From assembly GCA_030848705.1 (NCBI GenBank), contig CM061245.1:71659564-71723563 (forward strand): DNA of 64,000 bases, given 5' to 3'. Of the stretch, positions 1 through 9,686 are shown in pieces (the stretch's first letter is position 1; each line of letters begins with the position of its first letter). The notes beneath the pieces were generated by a model. The model was not told where the DNA came from. It did not search any database and was given only the letters and a program-made list of their open reading frames with translations. The position numbers and the translations under genes are program-made. The stretch is from Heracleum sosnowskyi. Its lineage: Eukaryota; Streptophyta; Magnoliopsida; Apiales; Apiaceae.

Positions 1-2030
1 TATACCTTGTAATTGGAATGTGCAGCAAATGCCAGAAACATTCTGATGGCCTCAAGTCTTGCTACTGGTGCATAGGTTTCATCATAATCTATACCCTCTT
101 CTTGAGAGTAACCTTTAGCAACCAGTCTGGCTTTGTTTCTCGTTACAATGCCATCTTCGTCCAACTTATTTCTGAATACCCATCGTGTTCCAATAACAGA
201 TTTTCCCTTAGGCCTGGGTACCAGCTTCCAAACTTTCTGCCTTTCAAACTGAGTGAGTTCCTCTTGCATAGCAATCACCCAATCTGGATCATCTAGAGCA
301 TCTTCAACTTTCTTAGGTTCTGTTTCTGAAAGAAACCCAGAATAGTGACATTCATTTTGTGATGTTCTCCTAGTTCTCACTCCTGTGTCCGGATCACCAA
401 TGATCAAGTGAAAGGGATGATCTCTATTCCATACCCTTTGCCTTGGCAGATGCGATCTTGATGATTCTCCTTGTTCTAGATGTTGTGGAGTGTGACTAGT
501 TGATCCTTCTCCTGCTCCCCCTGAGTTGTTGACGGTTTGATCTGTTGATTCTGAAGACTGACTAGTGGATCCTGTAGAATGAGGATCTCCACTTTGGTCA
601 CCACTTTGTCCAGAATCATTATCATTATGATTATTATTAATAACTGTAACAACTTCAGGTACTTCTTCATTGTCAGAGAGATCTCCTGATAGATTTTCAA
701 ATACCAAGGATTCAGAGTTCTCTCTTGTTTGCAGGCCTGGTCTTTTGGTGTCGTCAAATGTTACATTAAAGCTTTCCAACACCTTCTTATCTTCAATCAC
801 ATATACCCTGAAAGCCTTAAATTCCAGAGAATAGCCCAGAAAAATGCCTTCATCTGCTTTGGCATCAAACTTGCCAAGATGTTCTCCATCTTTAAGTACA
901 AAGCACTTTGCACCAAACACATGAAAGTACTTCAGTGTTGGTTTCTTGTTGGCCATTAACTCATACGGAGTCTTTTCATGATCTTTGTTGATCAGGGTTC
1001 GATTCTGAGTGTAGCAAGCTGTATTCACTGCTTCAGCCCAAAAGTAAGTGGGAAGTTTTGATTCACTCAACATGGTCCTTGCTGCTTCAACCAAGGTCAT
1101 GTTCTTCCTTTCCACTACTCCATTCTGTTGAGGAGTTCTTGGTGCTGAAAACTGTCTTGATATTCCTTTCTCTGAGAAGAAATCATTTAGAACTGCATTC
1201 TTGAATTCAGTTCCATTGTCTGATCTGATTGTCCGCACAGGTAGCTTAGCTTCCACTTCTATCTTCTTGATGTGATCAATGATTAGTTGTGTTGCTTCAT
1301 CCTTTGTTTGTATGAACAACACCCACGTGTATTTGGAGTAGTCATCCACCATCACCAATGCATATCTATTTCTTGAAAGTGACATAACATTAACTGGACC
1401 AAATAAATCCATATGAATCAGCTGTAATGGTTCAGTAATGCTTGTCATTCCTTTGCTTCCATGTGATGCTTTCTTCGACTTCCCCTTTTCACATGCTTCA
1501 CATAGTCCCTCCTGATTGAATTCCATCAGGGGCAACCCTCTCACTAACTCTCTCTTTACCAAAGAGTTCATAGTTTTGAAGTTTAGATGTGAGAGCTTCT
1601 TGTGCCATAGCCAACTTTGTTCTGAAGATGCCTTTGCATAGAAACATGTAACTTCTCCTTCATTGGTAGAACTTAAGTCAGCTATAAACAAATTTCCTTT
1701 TCTCACTCCCAGTAGAGTAAGCTTCTCATCCTTCCTGTTGGTGATCAAGCACTTGTCCTTTCTGAAATCTACATCGTAGCCTTTATCACAGAACTGACTG
1801 ATACTTAGAAGATTGTGCTTTAATCCTTTAACAAGAGAGATGTTCTCAATGATGACATTTCCAGCTTTCAATTTACCATATCCCGTAGTGAATCCTTTGC
1901 TGTCATCTCCAAAGGTTACAATCGGGCCGGTCTTCTTAACCACCTCTGTAAGCAGGGACTCTTCACCTGTCATGTGTCTAGAATAGCCACTATCCAGAAT
2001 CCACACGACCTTTGAGCTTTTAACCTTACC
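1..2030 (-). CDS. pol: copia1 pol, N-terminal part (protease, integrase, start of RT), runs off the window
   Basis: Retrotransposon polyprotein. Reading from 2030 downwards I see the protease motif LDSG, then the integrase zinc-binding H-H-C-C region (WLWHKKLSHL, then C-x2-C). The catalytic core follows with MDLFGPV, SDNGTEF and GVVERKN, which supply the D, D and E. Next come a serine/asparagine-rich spacer (about 400-750) and the first RT block, with RNKARLVAKGYSQ, ending before the YxDD box. I saw no stop by eye. The reading frame carries a TAG at 2033-2031, exactly where a splice-acceptor-like AG/GG sits, so no ATG-started pol begins upstream of LDSG in this frame. The first in-frame ATG is at 1973, inside the protease motif region. 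Confidence 0.8.
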
Positions 2031-2033
2031 CTA
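2031..2033 (-). promoter_or_regulatory. AG/GG 3' splice-site-like motif at the gag-pol junction (copia1)
   Basis: On the minus strand the gag stop is followed by TGTGATTGTAG/GG. The AG falls in the pol frame as the stop codon TAG, so pol can be read through here only if this AG is removed, as splicing would do. The equivalent site in the other families is CAG/GG in the same phase. No matching donor was identified. Confidence 0.4.
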
Positions 2034-2047
2034 CAATCACAGATTGA

Positions 2048-4456
2048 TTAAGCGGACTTTGGTACCCAAAATTGTTTGGGTCCTGAAGGTTTAGATGATT
2101 TAACAGGAGTAACATTCAATTTAGTCTTACCCTGTTTGATATTCATAGTATCTGTGGATTTAACATTATCAGTGCTATTGCTATTATCATTCATCAACTT
2201 AAAATAAGCATGCATGATGTTGTACTTACATAGCAAACACTCTTTCTTTCCACAGGGTTCATGAGTATCAGGCATGTCAGACATGTTATGCATTTCAGAA
2301 GTATTAGCAGTTTCTACTTTAACCTTTTTACATGCATGTGTAAGGTGTCCAGCAGAATTACAAATAGAGCACAACTTCCTAGATGCAATGGGAGAAGATG
2401 GAACCAATTCCTGATTAACAATCTTCTTCTTCCCATTCCTGTTCTTTTTAACATTACTAACTAAGGAACCTACTTCAGTTTTAGGTAAATCAGGTTTAGG
2501 TAATTCATTTTTTACTGATTTCCTAGACAACTCAGTCTTTACCTCTTTTTCCTTCAATAAATCCTCCTCAAGCAATTCTTGTCTAATGAAAAGATCATCC
2601 TCATGAAAAAGTGGTGGAAAAGGCTTAACAAAAACTGGACAATCAACATTCTTAAGAACATGTGGAGTATTCCTTTTGACAACTGAAGGTGTCACAGGGA
2701 ATTCCACAATCTTCTTACCAGCTTTCTTGTTATAGTCAAATCCTATAGCAGTTTTATTCTCTATGGCCTGAGTATCAATGATTTCCTTAGCCACTAGAGC
2801 GGAATTCTTAAAAGCATTCAGCTTCAAATCTAGATCTGAAATCTGCTTCCTGAGGATAGTCTCTATCTCATCATTACACTTGACCTTGTTCTCTAAGTAC
2901 GCATTCTTTTGCTTAAGATCTTCTAATGTTACAGCTACAAGCTCTAGTTCTTCATTTTTAGATTCTAGCTTTTTAATCTTAAGAACTAGTTTAGCATTTT
3001 CCATTTCTGATGCTAGCATGCTTGTGTGTACATTAAACAATTCTACACTAAGATCTTGCACAGTTTTCTTGTACTCAGAGTTAGACATATCAATTGTAGT
3101 TAAGATAGGTACCTGAGATGATTGTGGTGATTCCTCTGAAGAGTCAGCCATTAGAGCAACATTCCCATATTCCTCCTCTTCATCCGAATCAGTATCATCC
3201 CAGTGATTTCCCTCTGCTATGTAAGCTTTCCCTTTCTGCTTTCCAGAGAATGCCTCCAATTGCTGTTTAAGCTTGGTATTCTCCTTCTTCAACTCATCAT
3301 AAGAATCCTTCTTTCCATAGACATATTTCATGTCTCTTGCTTGACGAGGCTTCCTGCATTCAGTGGCGAAAGGCCCTAACTCATTGCAGTTGTAGCATCT
3401 TGATTTGCTTCTATCAATCATGCCAGTCTTGTAGCCTCCCTTAAAGCCTGTACTAGGTGTATAATTGCTCTTCTGGAATCTGTTGGTTGAGCCCTTGAAC
3501 TTGTACTTAGGGTTTCTCTTGAAACGTATATGACTAAACTTTGCAGCTAAGTACGCCATGGTTTTGTCTTCCATTTGCTCAAGCTCTTCTAGGGTGTAGT
3601 AATCACTTTCATCAACACCCAGATTCACAGAATCCATTTCTGCTTCTATTATCACCTCATTTCCAGCTCTAGGGGTTTGAACCTGAATCTCAGAAGTTAT
3701 TGGTTCATCCACTACAAGTGCTGCTGATCTCACAAGTGCATTGTGCTTGCTGTCCACTGTCCCTGATCCGTAGATTATCACCCTTTGTTCCTGTTCCATC
3801 TCATAGGTCTTCAACTTGCCATAGATCATCTCTAGTGGCATCTTTGTGAAGTCAATTCTTTCCCTAATGGATGATGACTTGTGTTCTACATGATGGGGCA
3901 GCGTCATCATGAACTTCCTGTTCGATTCTCTCAGTGGATAGGTCTTTCCTTTCATTGCCAATTCATTGAGGAGCTTAGTATATTTCTCAAAGACCTGAGT
4001 TATACTTTCTCCTGGCAGGGACCTAAACGCTTCATATTGAGAAGTCAGAATGTCCAATCTGTTTTCCTGCACGTCTTCAGTTCCTTCCATTATTAAGTTA
4101 ATGGTATCCCACATATGTTTCCCACTTGTACAGTTCATCAACTGATAGCTCATTTCCTTGTCTGCGGAGTCTGCCAATATCAACATTAAACCGGTGTCCA
4201 ATCGAATCAGTTCTTTGTCAGAATCTGTGAATTCACTTATATCCTTAGGTTGGGTGCCTGAAGGAATCCTGCTACCATCAGGAGCTGTAGATTCACTAAC
4301 TGGTTTCATTGGTACAAACGGTCCGTTCTCTAATATGCCAATATACAACGGATTAGATGCCTTGATAAATAACAGCATCTTCATCTTCCACAAACCGAAA
4401 TCATCTCTAGTAAACGGGGGAACTTTAATACCAGCGGTTGTCTTTGGAGCACTCAT
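2048..4456 (-). CDS. gag: copia1 Gag
   Basis: Capsid/nucleocapsid protein of about 802 aa. I chose the ATG at 4456 (MSAPKTTAG) rather than an upstream TTG. The N-terminal half has the copia capsid pattern (FGLWKMKM, KHMWDTI, ESITQVFEKY, RKFMMTLP). The first zinc knuckle, near the middle, reads C-Y-N-C then G-P instead of the usual G-H, so one zinc ligand appears replaced by proline. A second knuckle near the C terminus (CSICNSAGHLTHAC) is canonical. Between them are an acidic stretch and a long heptad-like coiled coil (KLVLKIKKLESKNEELEL), common in Sirevirus Gag. The C terminus (FWVPKSA) matches the W-V/I-P/L-K ending of the other two families. Confidence 0.88.
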   Translation of the reverse strand: MSAPKTTAGIKVPPFTRDDFGLWKMKMLLFIKASNPLYIGILENGPFVPMKPVSESTAPDGSRIPSGTQPKDISEFTDSDKELIRLDTGLMLILADSADKEMSYQLMNCTSGKHMWDTINLIMEGTEDVQENRLDILTSQYEAFRSLPGESITQVFEKYTKLLNELAMKGKTYPLRESNRKFMMTLPHHVEHKSSSIRERIDFTKMPLEMIYGKLKTYEMEQEQRVIIYGSGTVDSKHNALVRSAALVVDEPITSEIQVQTPRAGNEVIIEAEMDSVNLGVDESDYYTLEELEQMEDKTMAYLAAKFSHIRFKRNPKYKFKGSTNRFQKSNYTPSTGFKGGYKTGMIDRSKSRCYNCNELGPFATECRKPRQARDMKYVYGKKDSYDELKKENTKLKQQLEAFSGKQKGKAYIAEGNHWDDTDSDEEEEYGNVALMADSSEESPQSSQVPILTTIDMSNSEYKKTVQDLSVELFNVHTSMLASEMENAKLVLKIKKLESKNEELELVAVTLEDLKQKNAYLENKVKCNDEIETILRKQISDLDLKLNAFKNSALVAKEIIDTQAIENKTAIGFDYNKKAGKKIVEFPVTPSVVKRNTPHVLKNVDCPVFVKPFPPLFHEDDLFIRQELLEEDLLKEKEVKTELSRKSVKNELPKPDLPKTEVGSLVSNVKKNRNGKKKIVNQELVPSSPIASRKLCSICNSAGHLTHACKKVKVETANTSEMHNMSDMPDTHEPCGKKECLLCKYNIMHAYFKLMNDNSNSTDNVKSTDTMNIKQGKTKLNVTPVKSSKPSGPKQFWVPKSA

Positions 4457-4605
4457 GGTTTCTGAAAATTTCAAATTGTTTAAAATTCAAGAAATTCCAA
4501 TTAAATGAAAAAATTTGAAAGTTAAAAAAAAAATTGCTTCGAATTTTCACGCTACGTTTGATTTTGGTCTCATTCACCGGATCTGATTTGTATATCAATC
4601 AAGTA
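4457..4605 (-). other. copia1 leader between primer site and gag
   Basis: About 150 bases, A/T-rich on the minus strand, between the primer binding site and the gag ATG. No ORF or clear structure seen. Confidence 0.6.
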
Positions 4606-4619
4606 GCTTTGATACCAAT
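4606..4619 (-). other. copia1 primer binding site (tRNA-Met type)
   Basis: The minus strand reads attggtatcaaagc directly after the LTR end. This matches the plant copia consensus complementary to the 3' end of initiator tRNA-Met (tggtatcagagc) with one mismatch. Confidence 0.85.
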
Positions 4620-4631
4620 TGTTAGGTCCAA

Positions 4632-4670
4632 AGTATCGTAGAAGGGGGGGGGGGGGTTGAATACGATACT
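4632..4670 (-). repeat. hairpin with poly-C loop near the end of the copia1 LTR
   Basis: The arms agtatcgta (4632-4640) and tacgatact (4662-4670) are perfect inverted repeats of 9 bases. They enclose a G13 run on plus, which is C13 on the element's sense strand. The hairpin lies within about 50 bases of the LTR/primer-site border. Families B elements have the same architecture with a different stem sequence. Confidence 0.7.
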
Positions 4671-5113
4671 CACAAATAATTCAATTTCGTTCGCGGATTA
4701 ATCTTTCAGTTCTATAACGAAATCAAACACACCAAACCAAATCAAGTTTCGGGGAATATATCTTTTTATAAATATAAACCTCGAGGGGTGCTACAATTTC
4801 TAATCCGTAGATTAGCTTCAATGAGTTTAAGGTTACACAAAATACAAAACAATGATCAAATTCTGAGCACTATTAATTCTCTGTTAATTTCTCCGGCTCA
4901 GTTCTCTCTCTCAGTAATGTTTCTGTGTTGATTGCCTTAACTGAAGAAGACACACTCTTCTCTCAGTATTAATTGTAGACTTGAATTGAAAACTATCGAA
5001 CTAGAATTGAAGAATCAATCCTGGCCGTCCATCTTCAAAATCAACCTGACAACAAGAATACTTTTCACCTGCTCCTTAATAAAAAACCATCGAATGAATT
5101 AAGTTAATTCACC

Positions 5114-5225
5114 ATTCGATAGTTTTTTAATTAAAACTATCGAATACCAAATTAACTTAACTTAGTTTTCAATGAATCACTTTTTATATCATTCGATAGT
5201 TTTCTAAAAAGAAAAACTATCGAAT
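5114..5225. repeat. palindromic word cluster in the copia1 LTR
   Basis: ATTCGATAGTTTT (5114-5126) is followed by its reverse complement AAAACTATCGAAT (5133-5145). A second pair lies at 5191-5203 and 5212-5225. Further partial copies sit nearby, around 4990 and 5090. Confidence 0.8.
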
Positions 5226-5805
5226 CACTTTTTCTTGTCTTTTATCCATTAATGATTCCACTGATCTCCTGGGTGTTTAAGTAATAGACTGTATCAATTT
5301 CTTCCGAGACGATAAAACAACTTGATCTTTTCAGTGCCGTCACCTAGTGCAACTGGTCTGGTTCACAGATGAATAACACTTGATCAATTCTTATTTTATG
5401 TCTTCAATACAATGCTGCTGATACGTCCCTTGTCGTTCTGGTTGCTTCGTTTAAATCACTGGAATCCCGTGGTACTTAACCCTAAATCATTCACACACTT
5501 CTGTCGTCTTGAAAGTCTTGTTTCTTTTGCTGTCACTGAGGCTTGAACATTTTCATGAACTTCTTTCCGTGACCTGTTTACGGACTTCAAGAATACATAA
5601 CGTATTTTGATTTTTTGAGTTTACCTTTTCTTCTTTGATTCTGGATTCCTGTGCTTCTGTTAATATTATTGTCTGTCTTGTCCTTTGTTGAGTTGTAGTT
5701 ATCTCTTTTACATCTTATGTTACATTATACTTTACAGTTATCAAGGGACATCACTCCAGCTTGCTCTTGATCTGACTTGAAGTTATAAATGCTCTAGGGT
5801 CAACA

Positions 5806-6727
5806 TCTTATGATCCATTTCAAGATTTTCGATTCGTTTCTCAGAGTTTTTCTATAGTTATGACCAAGTACTTGTTTTAAGGGATTTCTCGCACTTAACC
5901 TTTACTTCCAACATTTTTATAAAATTGAAAAACTCTCTTTTTCACACAAGGTCTTCTCCTATACTTTCCTTACTGTCTCTAATATTTAACTATCAAGATT
6001 ATCCCCTGCAATGATGGAGTTAAGAAGGCTCAATTTCAGTTACGAACTTTTCTTCTCGTTTTCGAACCACTTTTACTAATTCGGCCATATCTCCTAAACC
6101 GTAAGTCGGATAGTTCCGATTTTCGTGCCAAAACGATCTACGTTCAAAAATATATAAGTACAAGTAATATACTCATCAAGGCCCGAGACCTATCTCAACT
6201 GTTATGCTCTGTTTTTAAAGGTTTTAGAAATTTCGGCATTACGACGGCTATAAATCGGATAATCCCAAAATTCAAACCATTCAACTTGCTCACCAATCAC
6301 TCTACACAACATATACATCTTATATAACCAAGAACTGAGGCCAAGCAATGCCTTTACGTTCTTAAAACTCAATATAACTTATAACAAAGCCCAATCATAG
6401 CTACTAAGATCATAAACAAGCATTTACACCATTTAAGCTTTAAAAATCACTTAATACATCCAAGGGTTCAAGGTTCATACCTCCTCCAAGCTTGTTTACT
6501 CCCAATACACCTATATAAGCCTAGATCCTTGCTTGATATAACCTTAAGAAGCCAAAGATTCAAGTTTAAAACCAAACAAAAACTTGGTTACTATTCATTC
6601 ATCATCTTCATCTATTTATTTGAACATGAAAGACTTGAAGAAAGGCTATGAGATTCATAGCTCACCTTGTACTACTTACTAGCTTCGTTTTAAGCTCTAG
6701 CTTGCAATTGTTGGTGGAAGAAACCTC
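5806..6727 (-). mobile_element. Ty3/gypsy LTR, inner piece (continues at 32495)
   Basis: Non-coding sequence between the copia1 LTR and the copia2 TSD. It joins to 32495-33414 when copia2 and one TSD copy are removed. The joined sequence read from 33414 on the minus strand starts TGTAAGACCCC and then resembles the first bases of the 4.8-kb solo LTR at 43249. It is therefore read as part of a minus-strand gypsy LTR truncated by copia1. No ORF of note. Confidence 0.65.
6723..6727. repeat. TSD of copia2, left copy (acctc)
   Basis: acctc immediately before the left LTR matches acctc at 32490-32494 immediately after the right LTR. It proves that 6728-32489 entered as one unit. Confidence 0.95.
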
Positions 6728-7273
6728 TGTTAGATATAATTGCTAATGTTTGTTTATCAGTGTTTAAGCAACAGGTACTGACAAGAGTTTATCAGAAGCC
6801 AGTCAGAGTTTAGTTAAACTCTGACAGGGTGAAGAGTTTAATTGAAGCCGGTCAGAGTTTATTTAAAGTCTGACAAGGTGATAGTTGAGTTAGCTGTCGG
6901 TGCTGAATTGAAGATTCTAGAAGCAATGTATTCTGAAGATGGAAAGAAGCAGAATATATTGATACAGCTAAGGAAACAGAATGGAAGATAAGAAGCAATC
7001 CTTAATTGATAAGTTTTGTATAGCTAACTTGTAGGAATATCAATTAGATAAGGATTGTATGTAGCTGTGTACTATATAAACACAGATAGGTTATCCCTAG
7101 AAGGGGCGCGATTATTGATATATTATTCTTGTAACCTAGAAGCTCTTTGTGATTCATTAACATCATAAAGAGAGAAGCTGTTAATATAAATACAGTTTAT
7201 TGATTCATAAACAGTGTTCTTAATTGTCGTTATTTTCATACATACTTGATTATATTGTGTATTCGGCCTAACA
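6728..7273 (+). repeat. copia2 5' LTR
   Basis: Begins tgttagatat and ends cggcctaaca; 546 bp. A TATA box (tatataaa, 7073-7080) marks the likely promoter. Near its start is a perfect 24-base palindrome of the family word (gtcagagttta 6802-6812, taaactctgac 6815-6825), with further copies at about 6835-6880. Confidence 0.95.
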
Positions 7274-7290
7274 ATTGGTATCAGAGACAA
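7274..7290 (+). other. copia2 primer binding site (tRNA-Met type)
   Basis: attggtatcagagacaa directly after the LTR. tggtatcagag matches the plant copia tRNA-Met primer site before diverging. Only about 60 bases separate the LTR from the gag ATG. Confidence 0.85.
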
Positions 7291-7336
7291 GGCTGTTTAA
7301 TATATACAGTTTTACGATTCAAACACAGTATTAATC

Positions 7337-9667
7337 ATGTCTGAAGAAAATCAAACTGCTTCTAAGGCTGAACAGGTTAAGCCCAATTCTGTGAGTCGAT
7401 ATGAAACAATCAGGGTTCCAATTCTCAGGCCAGTAGAGTATCCGATTTGGAAGGTGAAGATGACTATGTTTCTGGAGGCTACAGATCCAGAATACCTTGA
7501 CAGAATTAATGATGGTCCTCATATGCCAACTAAATTGTCCCCTGTTGTTGATGGTCAAGCACAAAAGACTGTTCCAAAGGAAAAGAAAGATATGACTCCT
7601 GAGGACATCTCATCAATTGCAAAAGATGCAAAGGTTAGACATCTTCTCCACAGTGCTTTAGATAATGTAATGTCTAACAGAGTAATTGGCTGCAAAACTG
7701 CCAAAGAAATATGGGATGCTTTGGAAGTCAGATGCCAGGGAACAGGTGCTATTAAGAAGAACAGAAAAACAATACTCACACAGGAGTATGAGCACTTTGA
7801 TTCAAGAACTAATGAAACCTTGACTGAGACTTATGACAGATTTTGCAAACTGTTGAACGATCTGTCTCTGGTAGATAAGGAATATGAACTTGAAGAGTCC
7901 AATCTCAAGTTTCTGTTATCTCTACCTGAAAAGTGGGATTTAAAGGCAACAACAATCAGAGATAATTATGATCTTGCTGATACAGATCTTGATGAAATCT
8001 ATGGATTGTTAAAGACTCATGAACTTGAGATAGAACAAAGAAACAGGAGGTCAAGCAAGAAGACAAAATCTGTTGCTCTCAAAGTCGAGGAGAAGCCCAT
8101 CAAGAAGGAATCATCAAGGAAGAAAGCCAAGGGAAAGGCTTTAGTTATTAAATCTGAGAGTGAGTCATCAAACTCTGATGATGACTCAAACTCTGATGAA
8201 GCTTCTGACTCTGAGGATGATGAAGAGGAGTTGATGCAAATGGCTGCATTGATGGTGAAGACCTTTAAGAAGATGGGATTCAAGAACTTCAAGAAAGGAA
8301 AGAGATTCTCAAGGAAAGATTCAAACCCTGAAAGGAGAAGTTTCAGAAAGTCTGATGGAAAGGAGAACAAGTCTGGCAAGAAGGATAAGTCTCAAATCCA
8401 GTGCTACAAGTGTAAGGAGATGGGTCATTATGCTCCAGAGTGCAAGAAAGGCAAATCTGAGAAAGCACTCATCTCTAAAGGCAAAGACTGGGCAGATACT
8501 TCAGACTCTGATGATGGAGAAAACTATGCTCTTATGGCTACTGTCAGAGATGAGACTGAATCATCTGAAAATAAGGTACCCCTAACTACTTATGCTTATG
8601 ATACTGATAATATATCTGAGTTAAGAGTATATCTGAAAAGCGTACATGTTAGCTATAGGGATCAGACTTTAGAGAATGAGAGAATTAAAGCTGAGAATCT
8701 TAGTCTTAAAGAAAGAAACAAGTTTCTTGAAAGAGAACTTGAGAATATGAAGCAGATTCAAAAAGAAAGAGATGATGCTGTTTATATTGAACAGGAAGTG
8801 CTTAAGTTAAATAAGCAGCTAGAATCTGAACTTGAAAAAGAAAGAAAAATAATTAAGACTTGGACAAACTCTGGAAGAGACACTCATCAAGTGTTTCAAA
8901 CAGATTCTGTAGGTTTAGGCTATTGTGAAAACGATGAACTTAGGTTTAAAGACAAAGTTAAGGTTAAACCACAACTTAAACCTGTGATATTTGTTCCAGA
9001 ATCCACCAAGCTAAAATCTGTAGTTGTGAAAGAAGCTGTTATGGAGCCAGTTGAAGCTTGTGCTGAACAAGTAGATATTGAATCTAAAACAGAGAAGCTT
9101 GTTGAGCTAGAAGCTGTTAAAGAACCAATTAGAATCTGTGAGAAACAGGTTAATGTTGGTTTAATGACAGGAAAACAGTTTAAACATAAGCTCAAAGAGG
9201 TTAAGTCTGCCATGAAACCTAAAGGATCCAAGAGAAATAGGAATGGAAAAGTAGGCATAAATAATAGAAATAATCATATGCCTAATGCTAGTGCCTCAAG
9301 AAAAACATGTTATAATTGTGGTAGTTCTAATCATCTTGCTAGATTTTGCACTAAGAACAAACATATTAATTCTTTACCTTCTACTTCAGAAGTAAAGAAT
9401 GATTATGTTAGAGTAAAACCACAGACTTTATGTAAACATTGTGGGAGCACTTGGCATTCTATTTACACATGTAAGAGTTATCATGCAATTTATCATAACT
9501 ATTATGAGCTAAAACCCAATTTAAAATGGGTTAGAGCAAACTCTGCTAGTGTAAAATCTGACAATGTTAGTTTAAACTCTGAAAATGCTGATTCCGCTGC
9601 AAAAGCTAACACTGTTAAGAAGGACAAAGGATCCAAGCAAGTCTGGATCCTTAAAACTAACACTTAG
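7337..9667 (+). CDS. gag: copia2 Gag
   Basis: Structural protein of the virus-like particle, 776 aa, intact, starting at the first ATG after the primer site. The N-terminal capsid-like region has YPIWKVKMTMFLE, KEIWDALE, ETLTETYDRF and LKFLLSLPEKW. A Ser/Asp-rich linker follows (about residues 270-300). Three canonical CX2CX4HX4C knuckles start at residues 356 (CYKCKEMGHYAPEC), 658 (CYNCGSSNHLARFC) and 699 (CKHCGSTWHSIYTC). A coiled coil (LSLKERNKFLERELENMKQI) lies around residues 455-510. Two knuckles near the C terminus in addition to the central one are unusual for copia Gag. The inner copy at 21586-23916 encodes a protein of the same length with few substitutions. Confidence 0.93.
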   Translation: MSEENQTASKAEQVKPNSVSRYETIRVPILRPVEYPIWKVKMTMFLEATDPEYLDRINDGPHMPTKLSPVVDGQAQKTVPKEKKDMTPEDISSIAKDAKVRHLLHSALDNVMSNRVIGCKTAKEIWDALEVRCQGTGAIKKNRKTILTQEYEHFDSRTNETLTETYDRFCKLLNDLSLVDKEYELEESNLKFLLSLPEKWDLKATTIRDNYDLADTDLDEIYGLLKTHELEIEQRNRRSSKKTKSVALKVEEKPIKKESSRKKAKGKALVIKSESESSNSDDDSNSDEASDSEDDEEELMQMAALMVKTFKKMGFKNFKKGKRFSRKDSNPERRSFRKSDGKENKSGKKDKSQIQCYKCKEMGHYAPECKKGKSEKALISKGKDWADTSDSDDGENYALMATVRDETESSENKVPLTTYAYDTDNISELRVYLKSVHVSYRDQTLENERIKAENLSLKERNKFLERELENMKQIQKERDDAVYIEQEVLKLNKQLESELEKERKIIKTWTNSGRDTHQVFQTDSVGLGYCENDELRFKDKVKVKPQLKPVIFVPESTKLKSVVVKEAVMEPVEACAEQVDIESKTEKLVELEAVKEPIRICEKQVNVGLMTGKQFKHKLKEVKSAMKPKGSKRNRNGKVGINNRNNHMPNASASRKTCYNCGSSNHLARFCTKNKHINSLPSTSEVKNDYVRVKPQTLCKHCGSTWHSIYTCKSYHAIYHNYYELKPNLKWVRANSASVKSDNVSLNSENADSAAKANTVKKDKGSKQVWILKTNT

Positions 9668-9684
9668 TGTTTGTTTGTGATTGC

Positions 9685-9686
9685 AG
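9685..9686 (+). promoter_or_regulatory. AG/GG 3' splice-site-like motif at the gag-pol junction (copia2)
   Basis: After the gag stop the sequence is T-rich and reads tgtttgtgattgcag/ggt. In the pol frame a TGA (9678-9680) stands just before ttg cag, and no ATG opens pol near here. Joining an upstream donor to this AG would remove both stops. Pol is in +1 relative to gag here but in a different relative frame in copia1 and copia4, which argues against a fixed ribosomal frameshift. Confidence 0.45.

Larger units (their letters stand above)
1..5805 (-). mobile_element. copia1: 5' part of a Ty1/copia (Sirevirus-type) retrotransposon
   Basis: Read on the minus strand, the order is 5' LTR (5805-4620), primer binding site (4619-4606), gag (4456-2048) and pol (about 2030 to the window edge). 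The rest of pol, any third gene and the 3' LTR lie left of the window. A large gag with zinc knuckles and coiled coil, the tRNA-Met-type primer site and the order protease-integrase-RT are typical of the Sirevirus branch of Ty1/copia. The LTR differs from the two other copia families here, so this is a third family. It abuts gypsy LTR sequence at 5806, where tctta (5806-5810) is the expected TSD; its partner is outside the window. Confidence 0.85.
4620..5805 (-). repeat. copia1 5' LTR
   Basis: The right-hand limit of the element on the plus strand. On the minus strand it begins TGTTGACCC (5805) and ends CCTAACA (4620), next to the primer site. Length is about 1186 bp. It contains a G13 run (4644-4656) inside a hairpin and a repeated palindromic word (5114-5145 and 5191-5225). 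The outer end at 5805 is inferred from the TG...CA rule, because the second LTR is not in the window. Confidence 0.75.

Noticed and set aside
4606..4619. tRNA-like sequence at the primer sites
   Set aside because: Only the short complement of the tRNA 3' end is present. No cloverleaf or tRNA gene is seen anywhere in the window.
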